The notes below the pieces were generated by a model. The model was not told the origin of the DNA. It worked only from the letters and a program-made list of their open reading frames with translations, and did no database searches. A program made the translations under genes and the position numbers. This document shows positions 40,733 through 51,003 of a DNA stretch of 64,000 bases, piece after piece; the first letter of the stretch is position 1, and every line of letters begins with the position of its first letter. Source of the stretch: Undaria pinnatifida (Eukaryota > Sar > Phaeophyceae > Laminariales > Alariaceae); NCBI GenBank assembly GCA_012845835.1, contig JABAKD010000024.1, positions 7,467,103 through 7,531,102 on the forward strand, read 5' to 3'.

Positions 40733-41029
40733 ATGACATTTTTTTTGTTCCTGACGAACTCGGACGACGTTCCAAACATTGCGTCCATCCTGGGCGACTT
40801 GACGCCTAGCCCAGCCACTCCGGGTCTCCCTCCCCTGAAAGCAAGCACCTCCGGTGTCGAGCGGGAGCCCAATATCAAACCAGAAGCCTCTTCGCTGGAA
40901 TCAGCCAGCCCGATTTCTGATCCGAGGAACCTCCACGACCACCGCGCGGTCTTCCGTGAACGCCGTGCGGCCCCCCAAGCCCACCACGAGCAGCTGGTCC
41001 TCCAGCTTAAAGAAAGCGCTGAGCTGTAG
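40733..41029 (+). CDS. Uncharacterised open frame
   Basis: 98 codons, Ser/Pro-rich (SPATPGLPPLKASTSGVE) with a charged C-terminus (HHEQLVLQLKESAEL). It starts just beside the foldback element. No domain is recognised. It may be a gene fragment or chance. Confidence 0.2.
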   Translation: MTFFLFLTNSDDVPNIASILGDLTPSPATPGLPPLKASTSGVEREPNIKPEASSLESASPISDPRNLHDHRAVFRERRAAPQAHHEQLVLQLKESAEL

Positions 41030-41510
41030 AGATTCGGAGGATTCATGAATCGGGGACGGGACCCTATCTTCCCCGTGTGCGACGGAAATTCCCCCCTTTG
41101 ATGGGCCTCTATCCGCCTAGGACGGCGCTGTGGAGCTCGAACCAATCAGCGATTATTAGCCAACGGGATTGGGTTTTTCTCACCGTACAGGGTGGTGTCG
41201 ACCCGTGAAAGCTCGGTTTGCTTCCCCGGTTGATGGAAGTTTTAGAGATGTGGAACGACCTCTGGACCGGGGATGGGACCCTATATCCTCCCGAGGTGGA
41301 GCTGGTGGCCAATCAGAAAATCGACCAGTGGGGTTGGGTTTTTCACACCGTGCGGAGAGTATCAACCCGGATGACATCCGTGTTCGTCCCCAGGTTGTCG
41401 GAGTTGTAGATGTGTGGATGGGTTCCGATCCCGGCATGTGACCCTATCGTGCCCGGGTGACGCCTACTTTGTGTATGAATCCTGGCCAATGAGCGATCAG
41501 ACAAAAATGA
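41026..41510 (+). repeat. Diverged tandem repeat of about 180 bp, three units
   Basis: Each unit has GATGGGACCCTAT, a C/T-rich GTG-GG stretch, CCAATCAGCGAT or CCAATCAGAAAAT, then GGGTTGGGTTTTTC and ACCCG-GAAAG type blocks. Units begin at about 41,050, 41,265 and 41,430. Confidence 0.65.
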
Positions 41511-42064
41511 CATATTTTTATTTTTCGTCTATAAAAACTCGAAGATGAATTTCTCAACTGTCAACATTGTAAGCTCTGTAGTCGCGTACTGTTTGTACAA
41601 GAAGTGAGCGATGTACACAGCTTGCAACAAGCAGCAGCATTGCAATAGCATTCGAGGAGTTGAATGACGAAGGCAGCCATACCACCGTGTTTCGCGCCTG
41701 GAACAACGTCAGCACGTCTCTCCACGACCAGGCAACACACAGACAGTCGATCTGGGAGGCTCGGATCTAGATGATACTAGTATATCATGCATTGTATATT
41801 TCAGAAGCTGGCTCAGTGCGCGCCTCTCGGTGGCTACGAAGAGAACACGCAGCGGACATGGCAGTCACCTTACTGGCCCCAGACGCTTGATTGAGTTAAA
41901 ATATCACAAGAAGCGCGCTCGACACGTTTCTTCGCCAGACCAAAGGGTCAGTCGGCGTGTGCTCGGATTTATCCGATCGAAATCTGATGAATGAAGCTCG
42001 GAATCGGATTCGCTTAAGAAACGGTATTTATTAATAGTGGTACGTTTTTAATATTTTTAGTCTA

Positions 42065-42235
42065 TATTGAACTCTTGGCATTACCTTACACAGTGTACGC
42101 GCAGACTATGATTATGTGTGGTAACTTGTTGTACTCTACCAAGTATTGAATCGAACAACTCGAAGTGCTGCCCTGCCCTACCCGAAGCATGGGTGCCGGC
42201 GAATGCCGGCACCCGTGCGGAGCCCTTGTGTTTTT
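42065..42235 (+). repeat. Hairpin-bearing repeat, copy 2
   Basis: Same blocks as 2,955-3,105 with a 14-bp stem at 42,188-42,219. The loop is GAAT where copy 1 has ATTC, and a paired stem position differs compensatorily (T-A for C-G). Confidence 0.75.
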
Positions 42236-42410
42236 ATTGCAATGGGGCAACTTAGCCTCATGATTACGAGGTGTGGGGGAATCTATAGCCTCAGTTTCTT
42301 TTGTTTCGAATTGCCGCGCATCTTCGATCTTCTTTCCAATTTTTGGATGTTTTGTGGACATTCTTTGATTGCCATGTGACCTTCATCTACGACTATTCAG
42401 GGTGGCTTAA

Positions 42411-42595
42411 TGTAATGGAGTGCCCTCCGTAGATAAATAGTCTATAGATTCGACGTGAAACCATGACAATGTCGTGTTTGGGGTGAAACTAGGTGACAGC
42501 AGATGCCACATTCACGTCGAGGCCATCATAGATGGGCGATAATATAAGTGACGGTTAGGGATCAGGCAGGACACCTGCTCATCGTCACCAGTTCA
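42411..42595 (+). repeat. Family G dispersed repeat, copy 2
   Basis: See copy 1 at 39,785. The two copies lie 2.6 kb apart in the same orientation, with hairpin repeat copy 2 between them. Confidence 0.75.
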
Positions 42596-42824
42596 GAATT
42601 TTCTCTCTCTAATTCGAAAGAAAAGCGGCGCAGTCGCGCGTTTCTGGCAGTTTTATGCCAAGAAACGACTTAGGCAGCGGAACTTTGCAGGAAGGTCAAG
42701 TATTTCCAGGATTTATTGTGAGCCTACCTAACAAGTTGGCCGCCCGGATCTTTGGGGCGGTCGGGCTGTTCGCGTTTGCCCGCCAGAAAGCGCTTCCTGG
42801 TCGGATCGAGGTATGGGGGTAGGC

Positions 42825-43165
42825 CCAACCCAACCTCTAACCCTAACCCTGACCCCAATCCGGACCCAAAACGGGCGAGAGAAACGGGGCGAGAAACGCG
42901 GCGGCGCCGCTCTTCGAAATCTATTTTTTATTATTCCGATCTGCGGACCACCACACAGCCCTCAGTGGCCAATGAGAGAGCGTAAAAACTACCAGCCTGC
43001 AAGATCCGGGCGGACACATTGTTAGGGCTTCTGGTTTTTGTGTTCACTGTTTGGTGTGAGGGGGCAAAGTCGTGGTCCGCAGTTCGGAGTGCGTGGTCCG
43101 CAGAGCCCGTTTTCGCCGCGCGTCGGGGCCGGGGTTAGGGTTAGAGGTTGGGTAGGGTCCACGCC
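42825..43165. repeat. Pair of inverted telomere-like arrays
   Basis: CCTCTAACCCTAACCCTGAC at 42,835 and its opposite-strand counterpart GGGGTTAGGGTTAGAGGTTG at 43,133 face each other over about 270 bases. Both arrays adjoin GGTCCGCAG or CTGCGGACC and similar flanks, which suggests an inverted-repeat element with telomere-like ends. Confidence 0.6.
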
Positions 43166-43386
43166 CGTATGATGCACATTCTCCTTGTTCAGTTTGTGAG
43201 AAAAAAAAAATCGGTAACACTTGAAACGCGCACCGTTTGGCATTTGTTACCGCTGTTGTTGGCGACCCCGAATGTCGTTTTACCGGTAACACAAGAAAAA
43301 TCGCGCAACTTGTTGCTGCTGCCGCTGTTACCGCAACGAAAAAAAAAAAACTATAACATTTTTTTGTTTTCATCGCGGGACACACA

Positions 43387-43860
43387 CGTGGTGTTTTCCC
43401 CCCCCTGGGGCAGTTCCATCCGTTGACTTGTCTAAACTCAAACCGTTTATGTGCGTCTCAGTGATTTGGGTGATCGAGTGTACAGGCGTGCAACGCAGTA
43501 CATCGATTTCTCTTCGTGGTCCAAACTTATCGGAGTCCCTCCAGCACACCTGGCCATGGGTCATACCCCAAGTACGGTTTGAGTGGGTTTCCAGCGCAGG
43601 TGAAAGCGCTTCCGTGAGGGGGGTGTGGTGTTTTCCCCCCTGGGCCAGTTCCAGTGGTTGGCTCATCTGAATAAAACCATTTATATGCGTTTCAGTGGTT
43701 TGGGTGATAGATTGTACAGACAGACGTGTACCGCAGTACATCGATTTCTCTTGTCCATCCAAATTTCTCGTAGTTTCCCCGGACACAAAAGTGCTGCTTG
43801 AGTGGGTTTTCAGCACAGATGAAGGCGCTTCCGTATTGGGGGCACTGCCCCAATGGATGT
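43387..43860 (+). repeat. Tandem duplication of about 238 bp
   Basis: GTGGTGTTTTCCCCCCCTGG begins both units (43,389 and 43,626). Shared blocks include TGGGTGATCGAGTGTACAG, GCAGTACATCGATTTCTCTT, GAGTGGGTTTCCAGCGCAG and GGCGCTTCCGT. The frames read VIWVIECTG and MVWVIDCTD at equivalent places. Confidence 0.85.
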
Positions 43861-44087
43861 TACCGCAAAAAATACTGATGCCCACCGGCAAATCCGGTTG
43901 CCATTTGTGTGTTGCCGTTACCCGTAACGAACATCCCTGGATCTCACTAGGAAGTGATTCCCAGCCGCAAACTCATGCAATGGGCGCATAGCCCGACACC
44001 CAAAAGATCCATCAGGACACGTTGTTCAACTGCTCCGTTCCATCCGCCTTCGGAATCAGAAAAGGGGGGTAGGCAGGAGTAAACCAC

Positions 44088-45200
44088 AAGCATTCCGTTC
44101 ATGTAGAACGGCTTCCGTTCACATAAAACGCCGTTCGTCTACGTAGAACGCTTTCGTCCTTGTGGATTGCCTTTCGTATAGCATGTATTTCGTCCATGTG
44201 CAAGGCGTTTCGTTCATGCAGAACGCCTTTTGTCCGTTCATACGCGCTTCCGTTCATGTAAAACGCCTTTCGTCGGTGTAGAACGCCTACGTCCTTGTAG
44301 ATAGTGTTTCGCCCATTTATAGTTAGAACACGTTTTGTCCATGTAGAACGCCCTTCGTCCACGTGGAACGCCCTTCGTCCATGTAGAACGCCATTCGTTC
44401 ACGTAGAATGCCATTCGTTATAGTGGAGCGCCTTCCCTTGATGTGGAAGATCGTAGAGAGTCTTTCGTCTGTAGAACGCCTTCCGTTTATGTAGCACGCC
44501 TTCCGTTTATATAGAACGCCTTCGGTCCATGATAATGCAGCCTTCAGTCCTTGCAGATAGCCTTTTGCGAATGTGGAACGCCTTTCATTAAGACATTTGG
44601 TCTTCTCAGAACGTCGTTCGTTCATGTTGAACGCCTGAAGTTCATGTAGAACTCATGTTGCCCATGTAGATGATCGTGTTTCATCCGTTTTTAACGCTGC
44701 TCGTCCATGCAGAACGCCTTGTCGTCCATGTTCACCGCCTTACGTCAATGTAGAAGTCCATTCGTCCATGTAGAACGCTTTTCCATCATGAAAGGCATCT
44801 GCCGTTCATCTGGAGGTTCGTGTAGAACACGTTTCGTTATGTAGAAACCTTTGTCCATGCAGAAGGCCTCTCGTCCACGTGCAGCGCATTCCGAGCATGT
44901 AGAACGCCTTGCATCTATGTTGAACGCTGTCCGTCTAAGTAGAACGTAGAACACATTTCGTTTATGTAGGAGGCCTTTCGTCCATGCGGAACGAACGCCT
45001 TTCGTTCATGTAGACCGCTATTCGTTCGTGTAGAGCACCTTTCGTCCGTGTACAAAGCCTTTCGTTCATGTAGGACGCCAGTCGCTCATGAAGAACGCAT
45101 TTCGCCCATGTAAAACGCTTTCGATCCACGGGAAGATTTGCAGCCGTTCGTGCTTCGTCGCTCTTCGTCCAAGTAATGCGTCCTTCGCCCGTGAAGAATT
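44088..45200 (-). repeat. Minisatellite of about 19 bp
   Basis: About 55 diverged units of GTAGAACGCCTTTCGTCCA. On the minus strand these give long open frames of the form MNERRSTWTKGVLHGR. They are too repetitive and interrupted to be called a gene. Confidence 0.92.
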
Positions 45201-45342
45201 CCAAACGAAGGATGATTGACAAAGATAGACGGGATGATTCTCGGAAAAGAACTCGATTAGCATTGGGCTAAAAGCATGCAGTAGCCTTCACGGTGTTCTC
45301 AACCCACAAATCATACCATGTATAAAAGTTCCCAAGAACATA

Positions 45343-45522
45343 CAGTAAGTGGCCGTATATAGTGCGGGTATGTGTCACGAAAATTTACCCGCACTATACC
45401 GGGCACTCGCACTATATAAAAACCGGCCACTATAGAGGGGTCTATATTGTACGAAACGATTTCACCCGCACAATATCGGACACCCGCAGTATATACCCCG
45501 CACTACATAGGTCCACCTACTG
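45343..45522. mobile_element. Tc1/mariner or pogo-type MITE with TA target duplication
   Basis: Left end CAGTAAGTGGCCGTATATAG and right end complement of CAGTAGGTGGACCTATGTAG, flanked by TA at 45,341-45,342 and 45,523-45,524. The interior holds several CCGCACTATA motifs in both orientations. Confidence 0.85.
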
Positions 45523-45524
45523 TA

Positions 45525-46250
45525 CTATGACTTTTTGTGTGGTCCACACACTTTTCTCGGTTTTTCGAAAATGCGAGCACCGCGAAGCCGCGAAGCTTGG
45601 GTTCGATCCTTACCCTGGCTTAGGGTTGTGGAGTTGAAGTTAACCTAGGGTTGGGTTGGGCCAACGCCCTCCCGTGATTTGCAAAAAACAAACAAGCAAC
45701 CACACACACTAAAGCTTGAAAAAACCCTATTAAAATAAATATATTTGTTACTTTATCTCGTATGACTTGTGGGTTGGGACCGGAAAAGGCGCCTTGAAAC
45801 ATGCGTTCCTATACAAAAAGTTCACCACCCGTTCATACTTCGTAGCCCTTTAGCTCGGTCGCCGAATTCATCGAATAGGTATTGGTTTTCCTCTTGATTT
45901 TCTCCTTCTTTGTCGACTGGCAAATGATACCCAGTAGAATGCGATTTTCGGTTTCTTCAGTTCATTTTTGTGTGATTTGACCCTCACGCCGCACGCTACA
46001 GTTCCGTCCCGGCCTCACAAAAAAAGTAACTCGCAAGAAACTCAGCCCGAAAGATTGAAACAAAGTAATGAAGCTTTTTCAGCCTAGACTCTCACCCCAA
46101 GTTTTTTTAATACAGCCGACCCGTTGCCCGGGAGTAGTAGCAGCTGTTTACTGCAGTAGAGGCGGGCGCTGTGACACCGCAATACACCGCGTACATAGGA
46201 GCAACGAAAAAGGTAGCCGTGGTGCTGAAACGGAGGCGTGTTTATCTTTT
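45525..46250. other. Intergenic stretch with an isolated B-box-like motif
   Basis: GGGTTCGATCC at about 45,600 looks like a pol III B box, but no A box is found at the right distance. A short TTAGGGTTG stretch follows. No gene. Confidence 0.45.
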
Positions 46251-46254
46251 TTTC

Positions 46255-46523
46255 GACGCGTGCTACGATAGAGATGTTACCACTTTTTTTTCTAATACCA
46301 CCCCTCAATTCGGGAGCTTAAGACCTCTCGTCCTAAAGCTGGTTTGGAGAAAAATGAAGACTGCTACTCGTATACCGGATGAAAATGCCGTGGCCTACGC
46401 ACACAACGAGAAATCTTGCCAAAAAAAAAATGGCGTTTTTTCCGACGATTTTGGGTTAAGGAGCCGCGTTATTCAGAAAACAATTTCGCCAAAAAAAGGT
46501 ATACCTCTATCGTAGCATGCGTC
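46255..46523 (+). mobile_element. Family A MITE (best preserved)
   Basis: GACGCGTGCTACGATAGAG at the left, CCTCTATCGTAGCATGCGTC at the right, with all interior blocks: CCTCAATTCGGGAGCTTAAG, TTTGGAGAAAAATGAAG, CCGATTTTGGGTTAAGGAGC, and GCCAAAAAAAGGTATACC. Confidence 0.93.
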
Positions 46524-46682
46524 AGGAAATGTACCTTCTCGGGGACCGAAATAAGACAGGGCAATGTTCAGAAGAAAGTGTGCTTTCGCGCGCGCCAAAA
46601 CAAGAAAAGTTAGCCAGAGCCCGACTTCAGCCTTTTAGTGAGATGCCCGGTGCTGTATTGGATGGCAAAGCTAAGAAAACAT

Positions 46683-46946
46683 GACGCATGCTACTGGTAG
46701 CAGTTTTCGTCTGAAATGTTTTCTGAATGACTTAAGACACTCCTTAACCCAACATCGTCGGAAAAAAACGCCATTTTTTTTTGCAGGATTTTCGTTGTTT
46801 ACTTGAGGCCATGAGGTTTTTCATCCGGGGTAGCAGTTTTATTTTTTTCTCCGAGTCAGTTTTTCGGTTAAGAAGGACGTGTCTTGAGCTCCCAAAATTG
46901 AGGAACGTCAGAAAAAAAGTGGTCCACCTCTATCGTAGCACGCGTC
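46683..46946 (-). mobile_element. Family A MITE, inverted
   Basis: GACGCATGCTACTGGTAGCA at the left, CCTCTATCGTAGCACGCGTC at the right. Confidence 0.9.
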
Positions 46947-47218
46947 AAAATAATCAACTTCGAAGTATACTATGAATTGGAGAGTTTTTGTTTCCTCCTT
47001 TTTTTTCATTGTGCGGCATGAAAACAGGGGGCTCCTAAGGCCCTGTAACAAACACCCTCACTCTTAGGCCACCACCGTCAGGCCAACGTTCCGGAAGCGC
47101 GCGAGAAATAACAAGGAAGACCGTGGTGGTAGCCAAGAACAGTCTCGAAAGTCTTGGAGTGTATGTTTTGGTTTATTCCCGGTTTTTTCATCGTCGGACG
47201 GCAAATCTAAGAAAAATA

Positions 47219-47498
47219 GACGCGTGCTGCGACAAAGGTATACCTTTTTTTTGGCGAAAATGGTTTCTGAATGACGGGGCTCCTTAACCCAAAAATGTCG
47301 GGAAAAAAAAAAATAATGGGCCATTTTTTTTTTGCATGATTCTATCGTTGTGTACCTCTAGGCCATGTGGGATTTTTCGCCCGGTATATCAGTTTTTATT
47401 TATTCTCCAAAATCAGGTTTTTGGGAGAGGTCTTCTTAAGCTCCCAAAGTTGAGGAAACAGCTCATAATAAAGAAGGGGTACACCTATCTATCGTGAA
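47219..47498 (-). mobile_element. Family A MITE, inverted
   Basis: GACGCGTGCTGCGACAAAGG at the left, ACACCTATCTATCGTG at the right. It is tail-to-tail with the next copy. Confidence 0.85.
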
Positions 47499-47546
47499 GG
47501 TAAGGAGCTTTATCACGTTTTCGGGCGTGTGGACAAAGCCCACAAA

Positions 47547-47975
47547 CACGTGCTACGATAGAGCCGCACCACCTTTTTTTTTCTGGGGTTCCTCACTTTA
47601 GGACAGTAACCCCTTTTCAACTGGAAACCCGTTTTTTGGAACAAAACTACTTGGATTTGGTATAGGGAGGGGTTCGGGGGCTCTAAAGGGGTTAATGACC
47701 TCTGCAAAAAATTGTTTTAGGATAAAAAGTGAAACTGCTGAGACCGGATGAAAAATCCCATGACCTATAGGTGTAGAACGAGAATCATGCAAGTAATGGT
47801 CTGTTATTTTTTTTTTTCCCGACGATTTTGGGTTAAGGAACCCCGTCATTCAGGAAAAAAAAATCGCCAAAAAAAGGCATACCTCTATTGTACCACGAGT
47901 TTCTACACTTCGTTCAACGTTTTCATGTTGAGAGATCGTTTCAGACGGAAAGTGTTACCTCTGTTGTAGCACGAG
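47547..47975 (+). mobile_element. Family A MITE with nested family B copy
   Basis: CACGTGCTACGATAGAGCCG at the left, CCTCTATTGTACCACGAGTT at 47,883-47,902, then a further degraded right end to 47,975 (GTTACCTCTGTTGTAGCACG). Family B (inverted) is nested at 47,605-47,708. Confidence 0.82.
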
Positions 47976-48322
47976 TTTTCTATACTTGACGTTTTCGGGC
48001 GTGTGGGTAATGTTCACACCCAGTTAACACCCTCCCGCGTACGTTACTGTCAGAACCGTATCCCGGAAGCGCAACGACCTCCAAGAAAGGCATGTCTGGG
48101 GCGAACATCCCCAATAATTCTGCATGCAGTCTTTTGGATTGTCCGAATAGGTTTTAGTTTTCCCCCCTGGTCTTCTCATTATCGGATGGAAAATAACGCG
48201 TATATGTAAGAAGCAGGCACAAGCCTTTCATTTTTTCCCGCGTGCGTAAATTGAGCTCACACCGAATGATCCCCTTGCCTACGCCCCCGATAGGGCCACA
48301 TTCGAGAAACACGAAGGAAGGC

Positions 48323-48760
48323 ATGCCTGGGGCAACCGCTGCCGAGGGCGGCAAGAAGACCTCCATCGACGCGAAGGTGGTCTACAGCACGGCCGGATTC
48401 TGCTCCCTTCTCGGACTCGTTCTGCTGATCGTCGGAGCTGTTGTCTACTCCAACAAAGCAAATGACGGGGAGTACACATGCACGTGTTCGGGAGACGGCG
48501 CGGAATGCTGCAAAGAACTTCACAGCTTGTGTGACGAATGCTGGTGCACGCACGACTCCATCTCGGATGGGTACTGTACCGACTTCGAGCACACGGGCAC
48601 TCACGGCGACGAAGGCTTGGGTCTCGCCATCGCGGGGCTTGTGGTGTCTGTTCTTAGCGCTGCAATGCTCATCACCATGCACCGGTGCAAGACATGGTCG
48701 GAGAAAAACCTACACGTTAGGTATCCGGCGGTGACTCCCGGGCTAGACACTGTCGCATAG
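48323..48760 (+). CDS. Small two-pass membrane protein, unrecognised family
   Basis: 145 codons from ATG 48323. An upstream in-frame ATG at 48,242 would add 27 residues with no obvious signal; the later start gives a more plausible N-terminus (MPGATAAEGGKK). Two hydrophobic helices (about residues 24-44, GFCSLLGLVLLIVGAVVYS, and about 97-116, LGLAIAGLVVSVLSAAMLI) flank a loop of about 50 residues with ten Cys (CTCSGDGAECC, CDECWCTHD and others), suggesting disulfide bonds and an extracytoplasmic loop. The short tail ends RYPAVTPGLDTVA. It is a single exon with codon use unlike the AT-rich flanks. A decayed copy of its C-terminus lies at 49,118-49,258. I do not recognise a family. Family H repeat starts about 35 bases after the stop. 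Confidence 0.7.
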   Translation: MPGATAAEGGKKTSIDAKVVYSTAGFCSLLGLVLLIVGAVVYSNKANDGEYTCTCSGDGAECCKELHSLCDECWCTHDSISDGYCTDFEHTGTHGDEGLGLAIAGLVVSVLSAAMLITMHRCKTWSEKNLHVRYPAVTPGLDTVA

Positions 48761-48796
48761 GTGACGATATGACGATGTTTATGTTCGCACCCGATT

Positions 48797-49045
48797 GATT
48801 CTACGATAGAAACCTACCCCACAACCAGCGATCTTCTTTAACGGACGTTTCATGGCTGCATGGCATGAGGAAGGGTGCTATGAAAAACTATCGTGGTACA
48901 TTTTCTTGTTTGCACAAAGGACTATCGACACATCATCTTGGGGTGGCAAGGGGCACCGTATTTCAGGACATTCGGCCGGGAGCTGGTTTCAAAACCAGCG
49001 ATTTCGTTAAAGAAAAGTTAGGGGGGTTAGCGTAGAACGACTCAC
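48797..49045 (+). repeat. Family H dispersed repeat, copy 1
   Basis: GATTCTACGATAG, ACCAGCGAT, AACGGACGTTTCATGGCTGC, GGACTATCGA, GGGGTGGCAAGGGGCA, ATTTCAGGACATTCGGCCGG and GGTTTCAAAACCAGCGATTTCG through GTAGAACGA. Copies: 51,705-51,972, 53,728-53,985 and 57,465-57,715. Confidence 0.8.
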
Positions 49046-49117
49046 CCTTGGGCGACTTTTGCTGCCACTCCTGGCTTCGGTTCGTTTTATGGAGAGACCA
49101 GGGAAAGAGCTAGACGG

Positions 49118-49258
49118 ATGCAAGTGGCGGGTTTTGTAGTCTGCCTTTTGCTTGTCGCGGCAACACTCGTCGATATGAACCGGTGCGATAAACGGTCTGA
49201 AAGAATCCTGCACGTTGAGTATCCGGCGGTGACGCTCGGTCTAGACACTGTCACATAG
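49118..49258 (+). pseudogene. Decayed copy of the membrane protein C-terminus
   Basis: Frame MQVAGFVVCLLLVAATLVDM, then NRCDKRSERILHVEYPAV, ending LGLDTVT stop. It corresponds to LAIAGLVVSVLSAAMLITM, HRCKTWSEKNLHVRYPAV and PGLDTVA of the gene at 48,323. The N-terminal helix and Cys-rich loop are missing, so it is a partial duplicate. Confidence 0.85.
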
Positions 49259-49259
49259 A

Positions 49260-49720
49260 TAGGGTGACGATGTGACGATAGTGTTTTTTCGGACCATTGT
49301 TGGGCGGTTTTGCTGCGATTCTTGTTTTTGGTCTCGTGTTTGGGATAATTCAGGGAAATTCTGGATGAATCCAACCGGGTCGGGTTGGATTGATACGACT
49401 CTTAGGCTAGAAATTGTCGCGGTAGTGACACGAGGTCGTTTTTTTGCCACGAGCGTTCGGCGATTCGGCTCCCATTCTTGGTTTCGGTTTCGTTCTTGGG
49501 AATAATCCAGGAATATGCTGGATGAAACCGTCAGAAGTGGTCTAGTTTGGGTTTCTGAGTCGCTCTGCAGGAGCCTCTGGTATACACGAACGATTGCCAT
49601 CATTGTTGATTTTTGGTTCGTTTTCGGGAAAACTGTCGGAAAATTCTGGATGAATCCGACCGGTTGGGTTGAGTTGATACGAATGTTAGAAGTAGTCAAA
49701 TCGAGTCTGGATGTAAAAGG
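49260..49720 (+). repeat. Diverged tandem repeat of about 165 bp following the decayed copy
   Basis: CATTGTTGG-TTTTG, TTCTTG-TTTTGGTCTCGT or TTTCGTTCTTGGGA, AATTCTGGATGAATCCAACC and TTGGATTGATACGACTCTTA-G blocks recur at about 49,280, 49,450 and 49,600. The frames read KFWMNPTG repeatedly. It may be remnants of an extended 3' part of the duplicated gene. Confidence 0.65.
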
Positions 49721-49837
49721 TCACCTGAAAACGCCTCTGGTGCATACGATAATCCAAAGACCAGGTCAGGAGCCCGGAAAACCGCAATTTGAAGTGATTT
49801 TCTCTTGCCTTTGTTTTTTATCGTGGTCACCGGGGCT

Positions 49838-50121
49838 ATTCACAGGTAATGACCCGGCCAGCGGGTCGGGTAAAGATGCTTAACCCACGTCCAACTCGTA
49901 AAAAAAGTATCCTAGTCTAAATCCAAGTGTTTTGTCCCCATGTCGGGAGTGCGGTGCTAAAACGGTTCAAAATAGTCGCGAGTCGAGTCGGGTCGGACCA
50001 GGAGGTGCTCGAAACCTCACGGGTCGGATCGGGTCGGGTCAAGATGTTTTGGAATCTCACGGGTCGGGCCGGGTTACCTTGACCCCATCCGACCCGGGAG
50101 ACGTTTTCCGACCCGTGAAAA
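49838..50121. mobile_element. GGGTC-repeat MITE, copy 3
   Basis: Left TTCACAGGTAATGACCCGG, internal CACGGGTCGGATCGGGTC units, right GACCCGTGAAAAGCC. Confidence 0.65.
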
Positions 50122-50780
50122 GCCATGGTAATAACAGGCGCCCCAGCTGTGAGATCGAGACTTTTCGCCGAAACGCATGCTTGCAAATTGCCTGTGAAGC
50201 TTCGATCGCGCGTGCCAGGGGACACGTTGCTTGCTTTATTTTGCAGTAGTTTTGATGCGTACGGAGCTCGAGAGCGTCTCGAGGGGTATTTTTCATTTTC
50301 GTTTTCGTTCGTGTGAAGGAAGGTTGTGCCGCCTCTAAGACCTCTAGCCGCCCCAGGTTGTGTTGTTTGTTGTTTTGCGCTTCCCGAGGTTCTGGGGTGA
50401 ATCCATTCTGTGCGCGGTGGGATCGCCCGCGGTTGGACTCACTCATTTTGTTTTGACAGGGACAGGCTTTGCGTCGGCAGGTGGCGGGCATTAGACCAAT
50501 ATGGAATATGCTGCTGTTGGTGGCAGTGAGCGGTTGCTTCATGGTTGTACGTTTTTGTATTTTCGGTAAAAATAGGTCGGTTGTTTTTCGTGGTTTTCGG
50601 ACGCGCACTCTTGTTTTTTTTCGTATTGTTTCGTGTCACTGCCTTGGCGTGTCGTTGTCAAAAGACGTCGCCTCTGGATCGTTTGCCCCCTTTCCCTGTG
50701 CGGTGATCGGTTCTGCTCATGAGCCATGAATAGTCTTCGTGTTTGACACCGACGAGCCACATTGTCTGGTGGCAAACATA
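50122..50780. other. Stretch without supported gene
   Basis: A minus-strand open frame of 183 codons (50,057-50,608) overlaps the MITE above, so it is unlikely to be a gene. No other evidence. Confidence 0.4.
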
Positions 50781-50783
50781 GTA

Positions 50784-51003
50784 CAGCAGATGTCCCTCTA
50801 TAGTGCGGGTTGAGTAGTGCCAGGGATTCCCGCTTTAGTGCCGGTTGAGTAACGCCAGTTGCCCGCTATAGTGCACGTGGAATCGCTTAGCACAGACGGG
50901 AACAACCAGTAGTGTCAGTATGCGGATTAGTGCCGGTTCCTGCCATAATGCCGGTATTTCCCTCTATAGTGCACATACCAGCCCAATAGAGGGACCGCTA
51001 CTG
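50784..51003. mobile_element. Tc1/mariner or pogo-type MITE with TA target duplication
   Basis: CAGCAGATGTCCCTCTATAG at the left and the reverse complement of CAGTAGCGGTCCCTCTATTG at the right, flanked by TA at 50,782-50,783 and 51,004-51,005. Internal CTATAGTGCNG motifs repeat. Related to 8,202-8,415. Confidence 0.85.

Noticed and set aside
42752..43025. Protein with NPNPDPNPDP repeats
   Set aside because: The repeat is the translation of a degenerate CCCTAA telomere-like array.
45540..45660. tRNA gene with GGTTCGATCC
   Set aside because: No A box or acceptor stem at the expected distance.
50057..50608. 183-codon minus-strand open frame
   Set aside because: It runs into the GGGTC-repeat MITE and shows no domain or conserved pattern.
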